Shown here: one piece after another, positions 8,465 through 17,419 of the stretch
Layout of the letters: every line of letters starts with the position of its first letter
How positions within the stretch are numbered: the stretch's first letter is position 1
NCBI GenBank assembly: GCA_019637435.1
Contig: JAHBVO010000001.1
Span: 744,001 to 808,000, forward strand
Source: Candidatus Obscuribacterales bacterium
GTDB lineage: Bacteria > Cyanobacteriota > Vampirovibrionia > Obscuribacterales > Obscuribacteraceae
DNA: 64,000 bases
Direction of reading: 5' to 3'
Position numbers and translations under genes: made by a program
Notes under the pieces: model-generated
Database searches by the model: none
What the model was told of the DNA's origin: nothing
Seen by the model: only the letters and a program-made list of their open reading frames with translations

Positions 8465-11400
8465 ATGGAAACCTCTAACAATAAACCGTTCTTCTACCGT
8501 TTCGTCAGCGCGCTGATATCGAAGCAGTATTTTGTTCTGTTCGTCGTAATCGCCGTTCTTATTCTTGGCTTAATATCTTACAGAAACTTGCCGCTGGAGG
8601 CTTATCCGGATGTAGCGAACATGCAGGTTCGTGTCATCTCTCAGCTTCCGGGAAAAGCGCCTGAAGAAGTCGAGCGCCTCGTTACTATTCCGATTGAAAA
8701 AGAGGTCAACGGCATTCCGCATGCGAAACCGCCACGCTCGATTTCGATTTTTGGATTGTCCGTAATTACGATCGTTTTCGACGATGAGGTTGAGCCGTAT
8801 ACAGCTAGACAACAGGTTCTTGAACGCATATCTCAGGCCGATATTCCCGATTATGTCGACCCGCATCTGGATCCAAACGCAAGCGCCGTCGGTGAAATTT
8901 TTCGCTACACGCTGCAGGGCAAGGATTGGTCATCTCGTGACCGTAAGGAGGTTCAAGACTGGCTCCTGGCACGTCTTTTCAAATCCGTCGATGGGATTGT
9001 TGATTCGACTGGTTTCGGCGGACCTACCAAGATCTATCTCGTTGAAATGGACCCCGGGCGCCTGCAGGCTCTGGGATTGAGTCAGAATGAGGTTTCTGCT
9101 GCTATAGCCCGAGCCAATGACTCCACCGGCGGTAGCTACATCGTTCATAACGATCAAAGATATATGGTCCGTGGTCTTGGACTATTGAAATCAGCAAAGG
9201 ATGTCGGCAATGTTGTAATTCGCAACAGCGCAGAGGGCGTTCCCATCAGGGTTCAAGATGTCGCTGATGTGAAAATTTCAGACGCCGTGCGCAAAGGTCA
9301 AGTCGGTTTAAACGAAGACGATGATGCTGTCGAAGGCATCTTGATGATGCGACGTGGCGACAACCCTTCGCGAGTGATTAACAACTTGAATGAGGTGTGG
9401 AACGACTTCCAGAGCCAGTTGCCGAAGGGCATGCACATGGAAGTTTTGCAGGATAGAACCGCTTTAGTCAATAAAACCGTGGGAACAATCGGTCACAACG
9501 TTGGCGAGGGCATTGTCCTGGTCGTTCTCATTTTGATGTTTTTCCTACTGCAAATTCGTAGCGCCTTGATATGCGCGATCGTCATTCCATGCGCTCTTTT
9601 AGGCGCAAGCATTCTTATGCGCGGCATGAACATACCTGCTAATCTGCTCTCTCTTGGTGCAATTGACTTTGGTATCATCGTGGACGGTGCGGTAATCATG
9701 ATTGAAAACATCAATCGCCGTCTAGGCTCTATCCCTAACGCGTCGCCCAGGGAAGTCAGAGACGCGATTTGCACTGCCGCTGCGGAAGTTGCGAAACCTG
9801 TAATTTTTTCAACGCTAATCATTGCGATGACATTTTTGCCCATCCTCAGCTTCGAACACGTTGAGGGAAGATTATTCAAACCGCTGGCGATATTGATGAA
9901 TCTTGTGCTCGTGGTAGCCGCAATCACGACCATATCGGTACTACCGGTGGTGTGTTATGTGGTCTTTAAAAATCGTCCGCCGAAGCCCAGGGAGAGTCCA
10001 GTCGTTCTAATGCTGGAGCACTGTTACGGCGCGGTTGTGCCAAAACTTCAAAAGTACTCCAAGACAGTCATTGCCGGCTTTCTCATTCTTGCCACTACAG
10101 CTGGTTGCCTGGTGCCGTTTCTTGGTTCCGAGTTTATACCTGAGCTGGAAGAAGGCAACATTTGGCTGACCGTTTACATTCTGCCTCCCAGTGTCACCCT
10201 CGAGCGCTCGGTCGAAATTGCTCGTGACATTCGTCGCGTAATGCGTTCTTATCCTGAAACCAAAAGTGCCTTGACGCAGATTGGTTCACCCGATGATGGA
10301 ACGGACCCGAATCCATATAACATGATTGAAGTTCTGGTGAATCTAAATCCCCAGGAGGAGTGGCGGAAGGAGTTTCCGAGTAAGGAAGCGCTGGTAGATT
10401 CCATGCAGAAAAAACTGGACAAAGAGGTGCCAGGGCTCATTATGAACTTTTCGCAGTGCATCAAGGACTCCATGGAAGAAGCCATGTCCGGGGTCAAAAA
10501 CGGCGAGTACGCAGTCAAAATATTTGGACCTGATATCAACAAGCTGGAGTCGCTGGCTGATGAAGTCTCTGATGTATTGCGCACCGTACCTGGTATCGTC
10601 GATATTGCCCATGATAATTTGACGGGACAACCGCAATTGACGATTGAAATCGATCGCGAGCGTGCGGCGCGCCATGGAATCTCGACATCCGACATTTTAG
10701 ACATTGTCGAAACCTCGATTGGCGGCAAAGCTGTGACTCGTGTAATCGACGGCGAGCGGCGTTTCGATGTCGTCTTGCGCGCCAAGGAGGCTTATAGAGG
10801 TGACTACACTCATGTGGGCGACCTCCTCGTAACTTCTCCAAGTGGCGTCAAAATTCCACTTCGTCAGCTTGCCAGTTTGAAGATGGTTGAAGGGGCAAAC
10901 TCGATTCTTCGGGAGTCGAACAAGCGCCGTATCGCTGTTTATTCGAATATTCGAGGACGGGACCTGGGATCCGCGGTCCTCGAAACACAGCAGAAGATCA
11001 AATCGCAAATTGCGCTGCCAGCCGGTTACTCGCTTTCTTATGCCGGGGAGTTTACTAGAGCGGAGGCTGCTGGAAAAACACTCGCAGTTGTGGTTCCGGT
11101 CACTTTGCTACTAATTTTCACCCTCCTCTACTTTGCCTTCAACTCTGCCGAGTTGGCCTTGTTGACTATGACGGCAGTTCCCGTCGCTGCGGCAGTGGCT
11201 TTAGTGGTTCTTTTCGTTTCGGGAACTCATGTGAGCATCTCAAGCGGTGTGGGACTTATAGCTCTTTTCGGACTCTCGATTCAAAATGCTGTAATAATCG
11301 TCTCGACCATGCGGGATCTCTTACAGACCGGTAGTGCTGGTGTTGAGGAAAGTATCGCTCTTGCCGCCCGTAGCAAACTCAATGCTGTGCTGATCGCTGC

Positions 11401-11608
11401 TCTGGTCGCTGCTGTGGGGCTGGCTCCGGCGGCACTGTCGAACGGCATCGGTTCGCAGAGCCAAAAGCCATTCGCTATCGTGATTTCATGCGGAATTTTG
11501 CCTGCAACAATTCTGACGCTGTTTTTGTTACCAGTAGTTGCGAAATATATTGTTCGCCGTAAAAAAACTTTGACGCCGGAAACCGCCGAGGCTATCGTCG
11601 CCAATTAG
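8465..11608 (+). CDS. Heavy-metal efflux RND permease, CzcA-like (HME1 motif)
   Basis: A 1047-aa proton-driven antiporter with 12 expected TM helices and two large periplasmic loops, full length for the HME-RND family. TM4 carries DFGIIVDGAVIMIEN with Asp401, Asp407 and Glu414. These align, offset by one, with the proton-relay residues D402, D408 and E415 of CzcA; this DFG-x3-DGA-x4-EN form marks the Co/Zn/Cd (HME1) group rather than Cu/Ag pumps. The duplicated second half has the TM10-12 bundle. No outer-membrane factor gene (CzcC/TolC type) lies next to it, so the channel must be encoded elsewhere. Regulation is likely by the divergent two-component pair. Metal specificity beyond the motif is unproven. 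Confidence 0.95.
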   Translation: METSNNKPFFYRFVSALISKQYFVLFVVIAVLILGLISYRNLPLEAYPDVANMQVRVISQLPGKAPEEVERLVTIPIEKEVNGIPHAKPPRSISIFGLSVITIVFDDEVEPYTARQQVLERISQADIPDYVDPHLDPNASAVGEIFRYTLQGKDWSSRDRKEVQDWLLARLFKSVDGIVDSTGFGGPTKIYLVEMDPGRLQALGLSQNEVSAAIARANDSTGGSYIVHNDQRYMVRGLGLLKSAKDVGNVVIRNSAEGVPIRVQDVADVKISDAVRKGQVGLNEDDDAVEGILMMRRGDNPSRVINNLNEVWNDFQSQLPKGMHMEVLQDRTALVNKTVGTIGHNVGEGIVLVVLILMFFLLQIRSALICAIVIPCALLGASILMRGMNIPANLLSLGAIDFGIIVDGAVIMIENINRRLGSIPNASPREVRDAICTAAAEVAKPVIFSTLIIAMTFLPILSFEHVEGRLFKPLAILMNLVLVVAAITTISVLPVVCYVVFKNRPPKPRESPVVLMLEHCYGAVVPKLQKYSKTVIAGFLILATTAGCLVPFLGSEFIPELEEGNIWLTVYILPPSVTLERSVEIARDIRRVMRSYPETKSALTQIGSPDDGTDPNPYNMIEVLVNLNPQEEWRKEFPSKEALVDSMQKKLDKEVPGLIMNFSQCIKDSMEEAMSGVKNGEYAVKIFGPDINKLESLADEVSDVLRTVPGIVDIAHDNLTGQPQLTIEIDRERAARHGISTSDILDIVETSIGGKAVTRVIDGERRFDVVLRAKEAYRGDYTHVGDLLVTSPSGVKIPLRQLASLKMVEGANSILRESNKRRIAVYSNIRGRDLGSAVLETQQKIKSQIALPAGYSLSYAGEFTRAEAAGKTLAVVVPVTLLLIFTLLYFAFNSAELALLTMTAVPVAAAVALVVLFVSGTHVSISSGVGLIALFGLSIQNAVIIVSTMRDLLQTGSAGVEESIALAARSKLNAVLIAALVAAVGLAPAALSNGIGSQSQKPFAIVISCGILPATILTLFLLPVVAKYIVRRKKTLTPETAEAIVAN

Positions 11609-11870
11609 ATACCATATCCGGTGGCGATTTGCGGAAAGCGAGCGTCGCATATCGGCTACGTTTGCGTGGCGATATCGGTAAACCCGTCACCGTTTTCGGC
11701 TGTCGTTAATTGGATACAGGTTTTGTCCATTTTGGTCGCATCCAGGAATGTCCCAAAAAATTTTTATCCCGAAATCTCCACCATATAAATACGAGTGTGG
11801 TTAGAATTTAGGAATTGCCCCAAAATTGCGCGAGTGAATGTGAGGCAAGGTTAATTGCCTGTGGGGGTTT

Positions 11871-13310
11871 ATGACGCAGACAGTCATACAGAAGACTTTG
11901 CACGGCTTAATTGCTGCCGGAGTCATTTTTCTCATAACTCTCGGCGGGCTCGGTTTTCTGTCGTTTCGGCTTGCCGACCTCGATCGGTGGACGATTCATA
12001 CGCATCAGGTTATTGGCGAATTAAAGGATTCGCTGACAGCACTTTTGGACGTCGAAACAGGAGACAGAGGTTACATACTGTCAAAAAACGCGGAGTACCT
12101 GGCCCCGTATAATCGAGGCAGACTTGAGATCCTTAAGCACGTCGCCCGAGTTGAAGAATTGACCCATGATAACCGCGAGCAGCAGCAGCGTGTTCAGAAA
12201 TTACGCGACCTCGCAAAAGAGAAGCTGCAGTTCGCCGCGGAAACTCTTGCTGTGGAAACTGATATCGCTAAAACTCTAGTAAGTGAGGGTAAGGGAAAGC
12301 GCATCATGGATGCGTATCGAGTTCTCGTTAACGAGATGATTAGCGCCGAGCAGTCGTTATTGGATTCGCGAGTTCGTGATTTGCAGAATGCTCAGACTGC
12401 GCTATGGGTCGCGACCGGCTTGCTCACTGTTCTGGGAGGCGGTCTCCTCGGCTGGGTGTTCACGATCACTCGAACGGCAATTGAGGATGAGAAACGGCGA
12501 GTCGACTTGCTCAACGAGTTGAATACCACGCTGGTCGAGGAAATCGAACAGCGTAAGAAGACCGAAGAGGCTTTGCAACTCACTACCGCAAAACTTACTA
12601 GTTCCAACGCCGACCTCCAGCGGTTTGCCTATGTCGCTTCTCACGATCTCCAGGAGCCACTACGGGCGGTGGCAGGTTTCGTTACCTTGATTGCAAGCAA
12701 GCACAAAGGGACTCTGGACGAAGAGAGCGAAGGTTGGATAAATCACGCTGTGGAAGGTTCCACGCGCATGAGAAATTTAATCAATGATTTACTTGCGTAC
12801 GCCCGTGTCGAGTCGCGCGGCAAGCCTCTTGAACTGATCGACACAAATAAAGCGTTTAATCAAGCAAAGCGCGATTTGAGCGTCCTGATCGAGGAAAGTA
12901 ACGCAGAATTGACATCTTCCGATCTGCCCGAACTGATGGGCGATGAGGGACAGCTGACCCAGGTTTTTCAGAATTTAATCGGCAACGCCATCAAATTCAA
13001 AAGCTATGAGAAACCTAAGGTGCACGTTTCAGCCACCAGAAAAGACGATGATTGGCTGTTTAGCGTGAAGGACAATGGTATCGGTTTTGAACCAGAACAT
13101 GTAGACAGAATCTTTATCATCTTCCAGCGTCTTCACGGGCGCGAAGAGTATAAAGGCACAGGAATCGGTTTAGCGTTGTGCAAGAAGATTATCGAGCGCC
13201 ACGGCGGCCGCATTTGGGCTGAGTCCGAGAAGGGCAAAGGCTCGACCTTTTATTTCACGATACCGACTAACGCGTCGTTAACCCAGATCGAAGGAGAGGA
13301 TGATGCCTGA
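11871..13310 (+). CDS. CHASE3-domain sensor histidine kinase
   Basis: A 479-aa protein with TM1 at about residues 11-32 and an extracytoplasmic CHASE3 domain (about 40-170, with the family motif LLDVETGDRGYILS). TM2 lies at about 174-195. A coiled-coil linker (EEIEQRKKTEEALQLTTAKL) leads to HisKA with His258 in ASHDLQEPLRA and a HATPase_c domain (NLIGNAIKF, DNGIGF, GTGIGLALC). The HDLQEPL form of the H box is the type found in Cph1-like kinases that pair with Rcp1-type single-domain receivers. Two such receivers follow, the first overlapping this gene's stop. The CHASE3 ligand is not known. A TATAAAT at about 11784 could be a -10 element. Confidence 0.92.
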   Translation: MTQTVIQKTLHGLIAAGVIFLITLGGLGFLSFRLADLDRWTIHTHQVIGELKDSLTALLDVETGDRGYILSKNAEYLAPYNRGRLEILKHVARVEELTHDNREQQQRVQKLRDLAKEKLQFAAETLAVETDIAKTLVSEGKGKRIMDAYRVLVNEMISAEQSLLDSRVRDLQNAQTALWVATGLLTVLGGGLLGWVFTITRTAIEDEKRRVDLLNELNTTLVEEIEQRKKTEEALQLTTAKLTSSNADLQRFAYVASHDLQEPLRAVAGFVTLIASKHKGTLDEESEGWINHAVEGSTRMRNLINDLLAYARVESRGKPLELIDTNKAFNQAKRDLSVLIEESNAELTSSDLPELMGDEGQLTQVFQNLIGNAIKFKSYEKPKVHVSATRKDDDWLFSVKDNGIGFEPEHVDRIFIIFQRLHGREEYKGTGIGLALCKKIIERHGGRIWAESEKGKGSTFYFTIPTNASLTQIEGEDDA

Positions 13311-13749
13311 ACAGAGAGCAATTAGGATTCTGATGGCCGAGGACAGCCCGTCTGATGCGGAGTTGGCACGACAAGCATTCAAAAACGGCAAGTTGTTGAA
13401 TGAGTTGACCATCGTCAAAGACGGCGTCGAAGCATTGGCTTATCTGCGCAAGGAAGGTGAGTATCAAGATGTTCAAAGACCGGACGTGATCCTCCTCGAT
13501 TTGAACATGCCAAAGAAAGACGGGCGTGAAGTGCTTGAAGAAATCAAAAAGGATCCAAATCTTCGAACCATCCCCGTGGTCATTCTGACGACATCTGAGG
13601 ACGAGCACGATATCCTGAGATCTTACGAACTTCAGGCTAGCTCATTCATTACAAAGCCTGTTGAGTTCGAAAAATTCCTTGATGTCGCTAAGGGCATCAG
13701 ACAGTTTTATTTCAACATTGTTACCCTGCCACCAAACGGCGACAGATAG
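13300..13749 (+). CDS. Single-domain response regulator, Rcp1-like
   Basis: A 149-aa protein consisting of one receiver domain: MAEDSPSD (acidic pocket), Asp67 in ILLDLNMPKKDG, LTTSEDE, and the switch Lys in SSFITKPVEFEKF. The extended form with EALAYLRKEGEYQ between helix 2 and strand 3 is typical of Rcp1, the phytochrome-kinase partner of cyanobacteria. There is no output domain, so it acts by protein contact or phosphotransfer. It overlaps the CHASE3 kinase by a few codons. AAGGAGAGG at 13291-13299 serves either ATG 13300 or, with better spacing, ATG 13303. The upstream kinase is the obvious phosphodonor. Confidence 0.92.
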   Translation: MMPEQRAIRILMAEDSPSDAELARQAFKNGKLLNELTIVKDGVEALAYLRKEGEYQDVQRPDVILLDLNMPKKDGREVLEEIKKDPNLRTIPVVILTTSEDEHDILRSYELQASSFITKPVEFEKFLDVAKGIRQFYFNIVTLPPNGDR

Positions 13750-13862
13750 CAATGAAACCATGGCGTCGTCTCAACATCCGAAGATAATTGGCGCACACCT
13801 CAGCGTAGTCAGACGGATATTTAGGCATCGGCAGCAGCCGAAGGTGAATAGGAATCCGTGAT

Positions 13863-14258
13863 ATGAAAAACAAGAACATCAAATTGCTGGTAATTGAAGA
13901 TAGCCCGTCTGACGCGGAGCTGCTTTCATCTCTTTTGAAACGGGTTAACGAAATCAACTTCGACATTGCTCACTCCACCGATCTCGGTGGTGGCATGAAG
14001 AAAATTGATTCGGACAATGTGGATGTTGTAATTCTGGACCTGGGCCTGCCGGACTCCTTTGGTATCACGACTTACGAAACGCTTCGAGCGCACTCGCCGA
14101 AATTGCCGATCATCATAATTACGGGTAACGACGATCGGGAGATGCTCGCAGAGGCCATGAACAAAGGCGCCGACAACTATCTGATCAAGGACGCGTTCGA
14201 TGGCAACAGAGTCGCGGTTGCAATTCTGGCGGCAATGAGAAATAAGCCAAGCGCGTGA
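13863..14258 (+). CDS. Second single-domain response regulator (CheY-like)
   Basis: A 131-aa receiver domain without an output domain. It has LVIEDSPSDAELL (acidic pocket), Asp59 in VILDLGLPDSFG, the conserved Thr region IIIITGNDD, and Lys in NYLIKDAF. The usual Lys-Pro is Lys-Asp here, as in other receivers of this subgroup. It follows the Rcp1-like receiver after 113 bp and is probably in the same transcription unit, giving one CHASE3 kinase with two diffusible receivers. It may be an alternative target, a phosphate sink, or a relay to kinases encoded elsewhere. It is convergent with the next gene, with 3 bp between stops. Confidence 0.9.
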   Translation: MKNKNIKLLVIEDSPSDAELLSSLLKRVNEINFDIAHSTDLGGGMKKIDSDNVDVVILDLGLPDSFGITTYETLRAHSPKLPIIIITGNDDREMLAEAMNKGADNYLIKDAFDGNRVAVAILAAMRNKPSA

Positions 14259-14261
14259 TTT

Positions 14262-16226
14262 TTACTCTCTGATTCTGATCACATGCTTCTCGTTGTCGAC
14301 GATAAACTTCAAATTCCCGAAGAAATCTTGCCCGAGGACGTGTTGTCCGACTGCGGTTCCGATGACGACCTGGAAGTCTCGCTTCTTGATTGGACCTATT
14401 TCAATACTGTCGGCTCGGCTCACATAGCCCATGCTGCCACTACCGCCGGCGCCACCGATTCTCGCCGCCCCTTGAGGGCGCAGGCCGAATTTCCAGATAG
14501 CATCCATCGCTAGAAGGGTATATGGCGCTCCGGTGTCGAAGTTCACTTCGGTGTTGACGCCATTGATCTTCGCTTCCACCATCATGTTACCGTCGATCAT
14601 ACGAAAAGGAATGGAAGCGGCATTTCCAATTTCTTTGTCCACGTCGCTGCTGTCGCGCATAAACCGAATGTAGCCTCGACTGCGATCGATTTGGTAGTGC
14701 ATGCCTCTCAGAAAAGGCTGTCCTAGAAGCATTGTTTGCCTGCCGTCGAGCACTTGCACATCCATTTTTCGCTTTATTCTTCCAACCGAAATTTCGAGCG
14801 GCATCGTCCAGCCGCGCAGAGCGCCTGATGCTCCGGCACCTATAATTTCCGATGGTCCGTCCGGAGTTTTGATGCCCAGTGCGAGCAGGTCTTGTTTCCC
14901 AATAAGGACCTTGAAGGCTCCAGTATCGATCATTATGTCCGCGTGTTTTCCATTGATTGCGCCGCGTACATATAAATGATTTCCCTGGTCGCGGGTGTAT
15001 GGAACGTGTTCCTGCGATGGCATTTCGAGAGTCGCTTCTTTCGGTGGATCCGTTTTTTGTGGCGTCACGGGAACAGTCGGTTTGAGAGTCGCACTACCGG
15101 TGGTGCCCTTTGCGGGAAGGACTGAGCGTGCACCTCGCATGCTCATGCTAGAGCGCGCCCTGTACTCCTGATCCATGCGTGTCGCGACCCAATCTTTACT
15201 ATTTTTGAAAAACTTGTCGAGATTGCGATATGGTCCGGCTCCGAAAGTCACACCAATCGAAGTTGCGCACACCTCTTCTTCTCCCTTTCCATCAGGCTGT
15301 ACGAAGAGTGTTTGACGTTTTTTATCGTCGGCTCCGAGTGCGCTTTTATCAAGCTCGTACTGCGCTATAAAGGCAGGATCTTTGGAAATACTCAGGGCAT
15401 TGTTTAAAGCATGACCGAGCTGAACATATAATTCTTCTTCCAATTGGGCGGCGGAGAAAGGCTCTTCCAATTCCTTTCCGCTAGCATCATCCGCCATGCG
15501 TTCAAAGATATAAACATCCAGCCCATCGGTATGACCTGGAAATTTTGCGTAAGTATAACGCTCCACTCCTGGCTTTGACTGACCGGCAAGCGCAGGCCAT
15601 TTGTCGCTGAAATTGGGCGCGACGTTTATCGTTATGCCGGCATTGTCTAACAGGGAGTAGGTGCTATTGTGCATCTTCGAAATTGCGGACCGGATTGTTG
15701 CTACTGTTGAGCCGCTGACCGGTGGGTGACCGGCAACAGTCGGCGCAATTACGTTGATTCTGTTTATCAACGAAGGCCCGCGAGCCCCTTTTCGATTCTG
15801 TTCGTTTATTCTCAACTGAGCGCCAGGAGTGGTGATGATAGCTGTTTGCGCGGCTTGATTCGCAGCCGCATCGGTATCCGGATATAAACCTTTCGGATCG
15901 ACCTTTTGTATGAATTGGGTTGCCTGTGTCGCGGCTGGTAGCCCCTTGAACGATTTTTGGACTTTTCTGTACATCTTCACAGCCTGCTCTCTGTTGCCGA
16001 GAGCCGCATAAGAATGCCCCATGTAGATGTAGTTCGCAGCGGAGCCGTTTCCTTGCGCAAGCGATGCCTGGAAATGTTGCAGCGCTACCTTGAAATTGCG
16101 CTTGTTGTATTGCTCTACGCCGGCTGCATACTGTGAACCAATATCGACTGCTGGTGCCGATTTACACGAGGCGTAAAACGATATCGCAATTGCGGAAATT
16201 AACGCGAGCGAAACTTTAAGTTGCAT
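14262..16226 (-). CDS. TPR / degenerate zincin-like / double retropepsin-like secreted protein
   Basis: A 654-aa protein. Residues 1-21 are a signal sequence ending in YASC, a possible but imperfect lipobox. Residues 30-105 form two TPRs. Residues about 175-355 resemble the anthrax-lethal-factor-like (M34/ATLF) zincin fold in order of elements, but the HExxH position reads VQLGH (268-272), so metal binding is probably lost. A Pro-rich linker follows. Two retropepsin-like domains come next, with IDTG (Asp434) and FDTG (Asp564), each followed by a GxG flap-like segment and a LLGQPFLRG or VLGQDFFG motif. Retropepsins work as dimers with one Asp per monomer, so the tandem could form a single-chain active protease. 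The substrate is unknown. The zincin assignment is tentative; the retropepsin domains are clear. Confidence 0.85.
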   Translation of the reverse strand: MQLKVSLALISAIAISFYASCKSAPAVDIGSQYAAGVEQYNKRNFKVALQHFQASLAQGNGSAANYIYMGHSYAALGNREQAVKMYRKVQKSFKGLPAATQATQFIQKVDPKGLYPDTDAAANQAAQTAIITTPGAQLRINEQNRKGARGPSLINRINVIAPTVAGHPPVSGSTVATIRSAISKMHNSTYSLLDNAGITINVAPNFSDKWPALAGQSKPGVERYTYAKFPGHTDGLDVYIFERMADDASGKELEEPFSAAQLEEELYVQLGHALNNALSISKDPAFIAQYELDKSALGADDKKRQTLFVQPDGKGEEEVCATSIGVTFGAGPYRNLDKFFKNSKDWVATRMDQEYRARSSMSMRGARSVLPAKGTTGSATLKPTVPVTPQKTDPPKEATLEMPSQEHVPYTRDQGNHLYVRGAINGKHADIMIDTGAFKVLIGKQDLLALGIKTPDGPSEIIGAGASGALRGWTMPLEISVGRIKRKMDVQVLDGRQTMLLGQPFLRGMHYQIDRSRGYIRFMRDSSDVDKEIGNAASIPFRMIDGNMMVEAKINGVNTEVNFDTGAPYTLLAMDAIWKFGLRPQGAARIGGAGGSGSMGYVSRADSIEIGPIKKRDFQVVIGTAVGQHVLGQDFFGNLKFIVDNEKHVIRIRE

Positions 16227-16277
16227 CCTGATATCCGAGAATGGAACGGACTGAATTCGAACAGGTCTCCCGATCCG

Positions 16278-16283
16278 ATTATA
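16278..16283 (-). promoter_or_regulatory. -10-like TATAAT upstream of the retropepsin gene
   Basis: A consensus TATAAT on the minus strand, 52 bp before the start codon at 16226. The hexamer 17 bp upstream (GTGATT) is a weak -35. It lies between the ligase stop and this gene, so the gene may have its own promoter. Confidence 0.35.
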
Positions 16284-16292
16284 GAATGAAAC

Positions 16293-17327
16293 TCAAATCA
16301 AATCACGCCGGTCGTCGCTTTGCTTGCCCAATTGCTCAAAGGTACATTGCCTGGGCTTCTTGTCCGGGCGTAGTCGAAGAAGCTTCGTGCCATGTCTGAA
16401 ACGTCCGCCGGTGAGATGGTCGAAACGAACCTCTACAATTATCTGCGGTTTCACCGGCACCCACTCAGTACTACGGGCGGTGCTCCACCGGCTCGGCGCG
16501 CCGGGAACGTTGGCTGTGAACGATATATCTGTTTTCAGCTCGAGCAATTCTTGTGCCAATTTCTTCTTGTCGACCGAAGCAAAGCCTGACGTGAATCCAA
16601 CGTGATGCAGCTCGCCTTCGTCATCGTAGAGTCCCAGAAGTAGTGAACCAATCTCCGTTGATGAACCGCTAGCGAAGCGAAAGCCCCCGACGACGCAATC
16701 TGCGGTTCTTTGCCGCTTCACCTTGATCATGCCTTTGCGATTACCGCTCTGGTAGGGCAGATCCGCGCGCTTGGCGATGACTCCGTCGTTAAACTCGGAG
16801 TTCTTTTTAAACCACGCATCAGCAGTATCTCTGTCAGTGGTAATCGGCGTCACGATTATCGTCTTCAGATCTTTTAGTACGCGCTTTCCAAACGCTTCCA
16901 GCTTTGCCCGACGCTGCTCGAACGGCAACTGGACTATAACTTCTCCATCGTCGCTTTCAAGTATGTCGAACAGTATGTACAATGCCGGCGTTTCTTTCGA
17001 AAGTTTTTTTACGCGGCTCTCCGCCGGGTGTATGCGCTGAAGAAGATTGTCGAAAGAAAAGCTGTTGCCTTCAGGAACAACCAATTCCCCGTCGATCACG
17101 AAGGTTTTTGCTGGCAACTTGGACAGCGTCTCAACTACTTCCGGAAAATAGCGACCGAGGTTCTGTCCACTTTTTGAGATCAGGTTGATGTCAGCCCCGT
17201 CTCTGTGGGCAATGCAGCGAAATCCGTCCCACTTGGGTTCAAAAATCCACTTATCGCCAGGCGGTAGAGCGTTTTTCAATTCCGCTTCCATTGGTGCGTA
17301 ATCTAATTTCAGTTTGTCGTTAGACAT
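16293..17327 (-). CDS. ATP-dependent DNA ligase, LigC/LigD-ligase type
   Basis: An enzyme of about 344 aa that joins DNA nicks through a ligase-AMP intermediate. Motif I is EPKWDGFR with the nucleotidyl Lys (32 from the chosen start). Motif III-like FDILE, motif IV DGVIAKR and motif V MIKVKR follow, then an OB-fold domain (ADCVVGGFRFASGSS to RFRHGTKLLRLRPDKKP). The length fits bacterial LigC enzymes, which lack the polymerase and nuclease domains of LigD. The start is ATG 17327, with CAGGA at good distance; a TTG lies three codons earlier. It lies just downstream of a PolX-family gene on the same strand, suggesting a repair pair. No Ku gene is visible here. Confidence 0.93.
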   Translation of the reverse strand: MSNDKLKLDYAPMEAELKNALPPGDKWIFEPKWDGFRCIAHRDGADINLISKSGQNLGRYFPEVVETLSKLPAKTFVIDGELVVPEGNSFSFDNLLQRIHPAESRVKKLSKETPALYILFDILESDDGEVIVQLPFEQRRAKLEAFGKRVLKDLKTIIVTPITTDRDTADAWFKKNSEFNDGVIAKRADLPYQSGNRKGMIKVKRQRTADCVVGGFRFASGSSTEIGSLLLGLYDDEGELHHVGFTSGFASVDKKKLAQELLELKTDISFTANVPGAPSRWSTARSTEWVPVKPQIIVEVRFDHLTGGRFRHGTKLLRLRPDKKPRQCTFEQLGKQSDDRRDLI

Positions 17328-17419
17328 CCGGTGCAATCCTGTTTTTTCAATAGTGTAAAACCGTTTCGCTCGTTCTCTTTAAACGTGTGATTATCTCGTC
17401 TGTCGCAGGGCGACATTCT

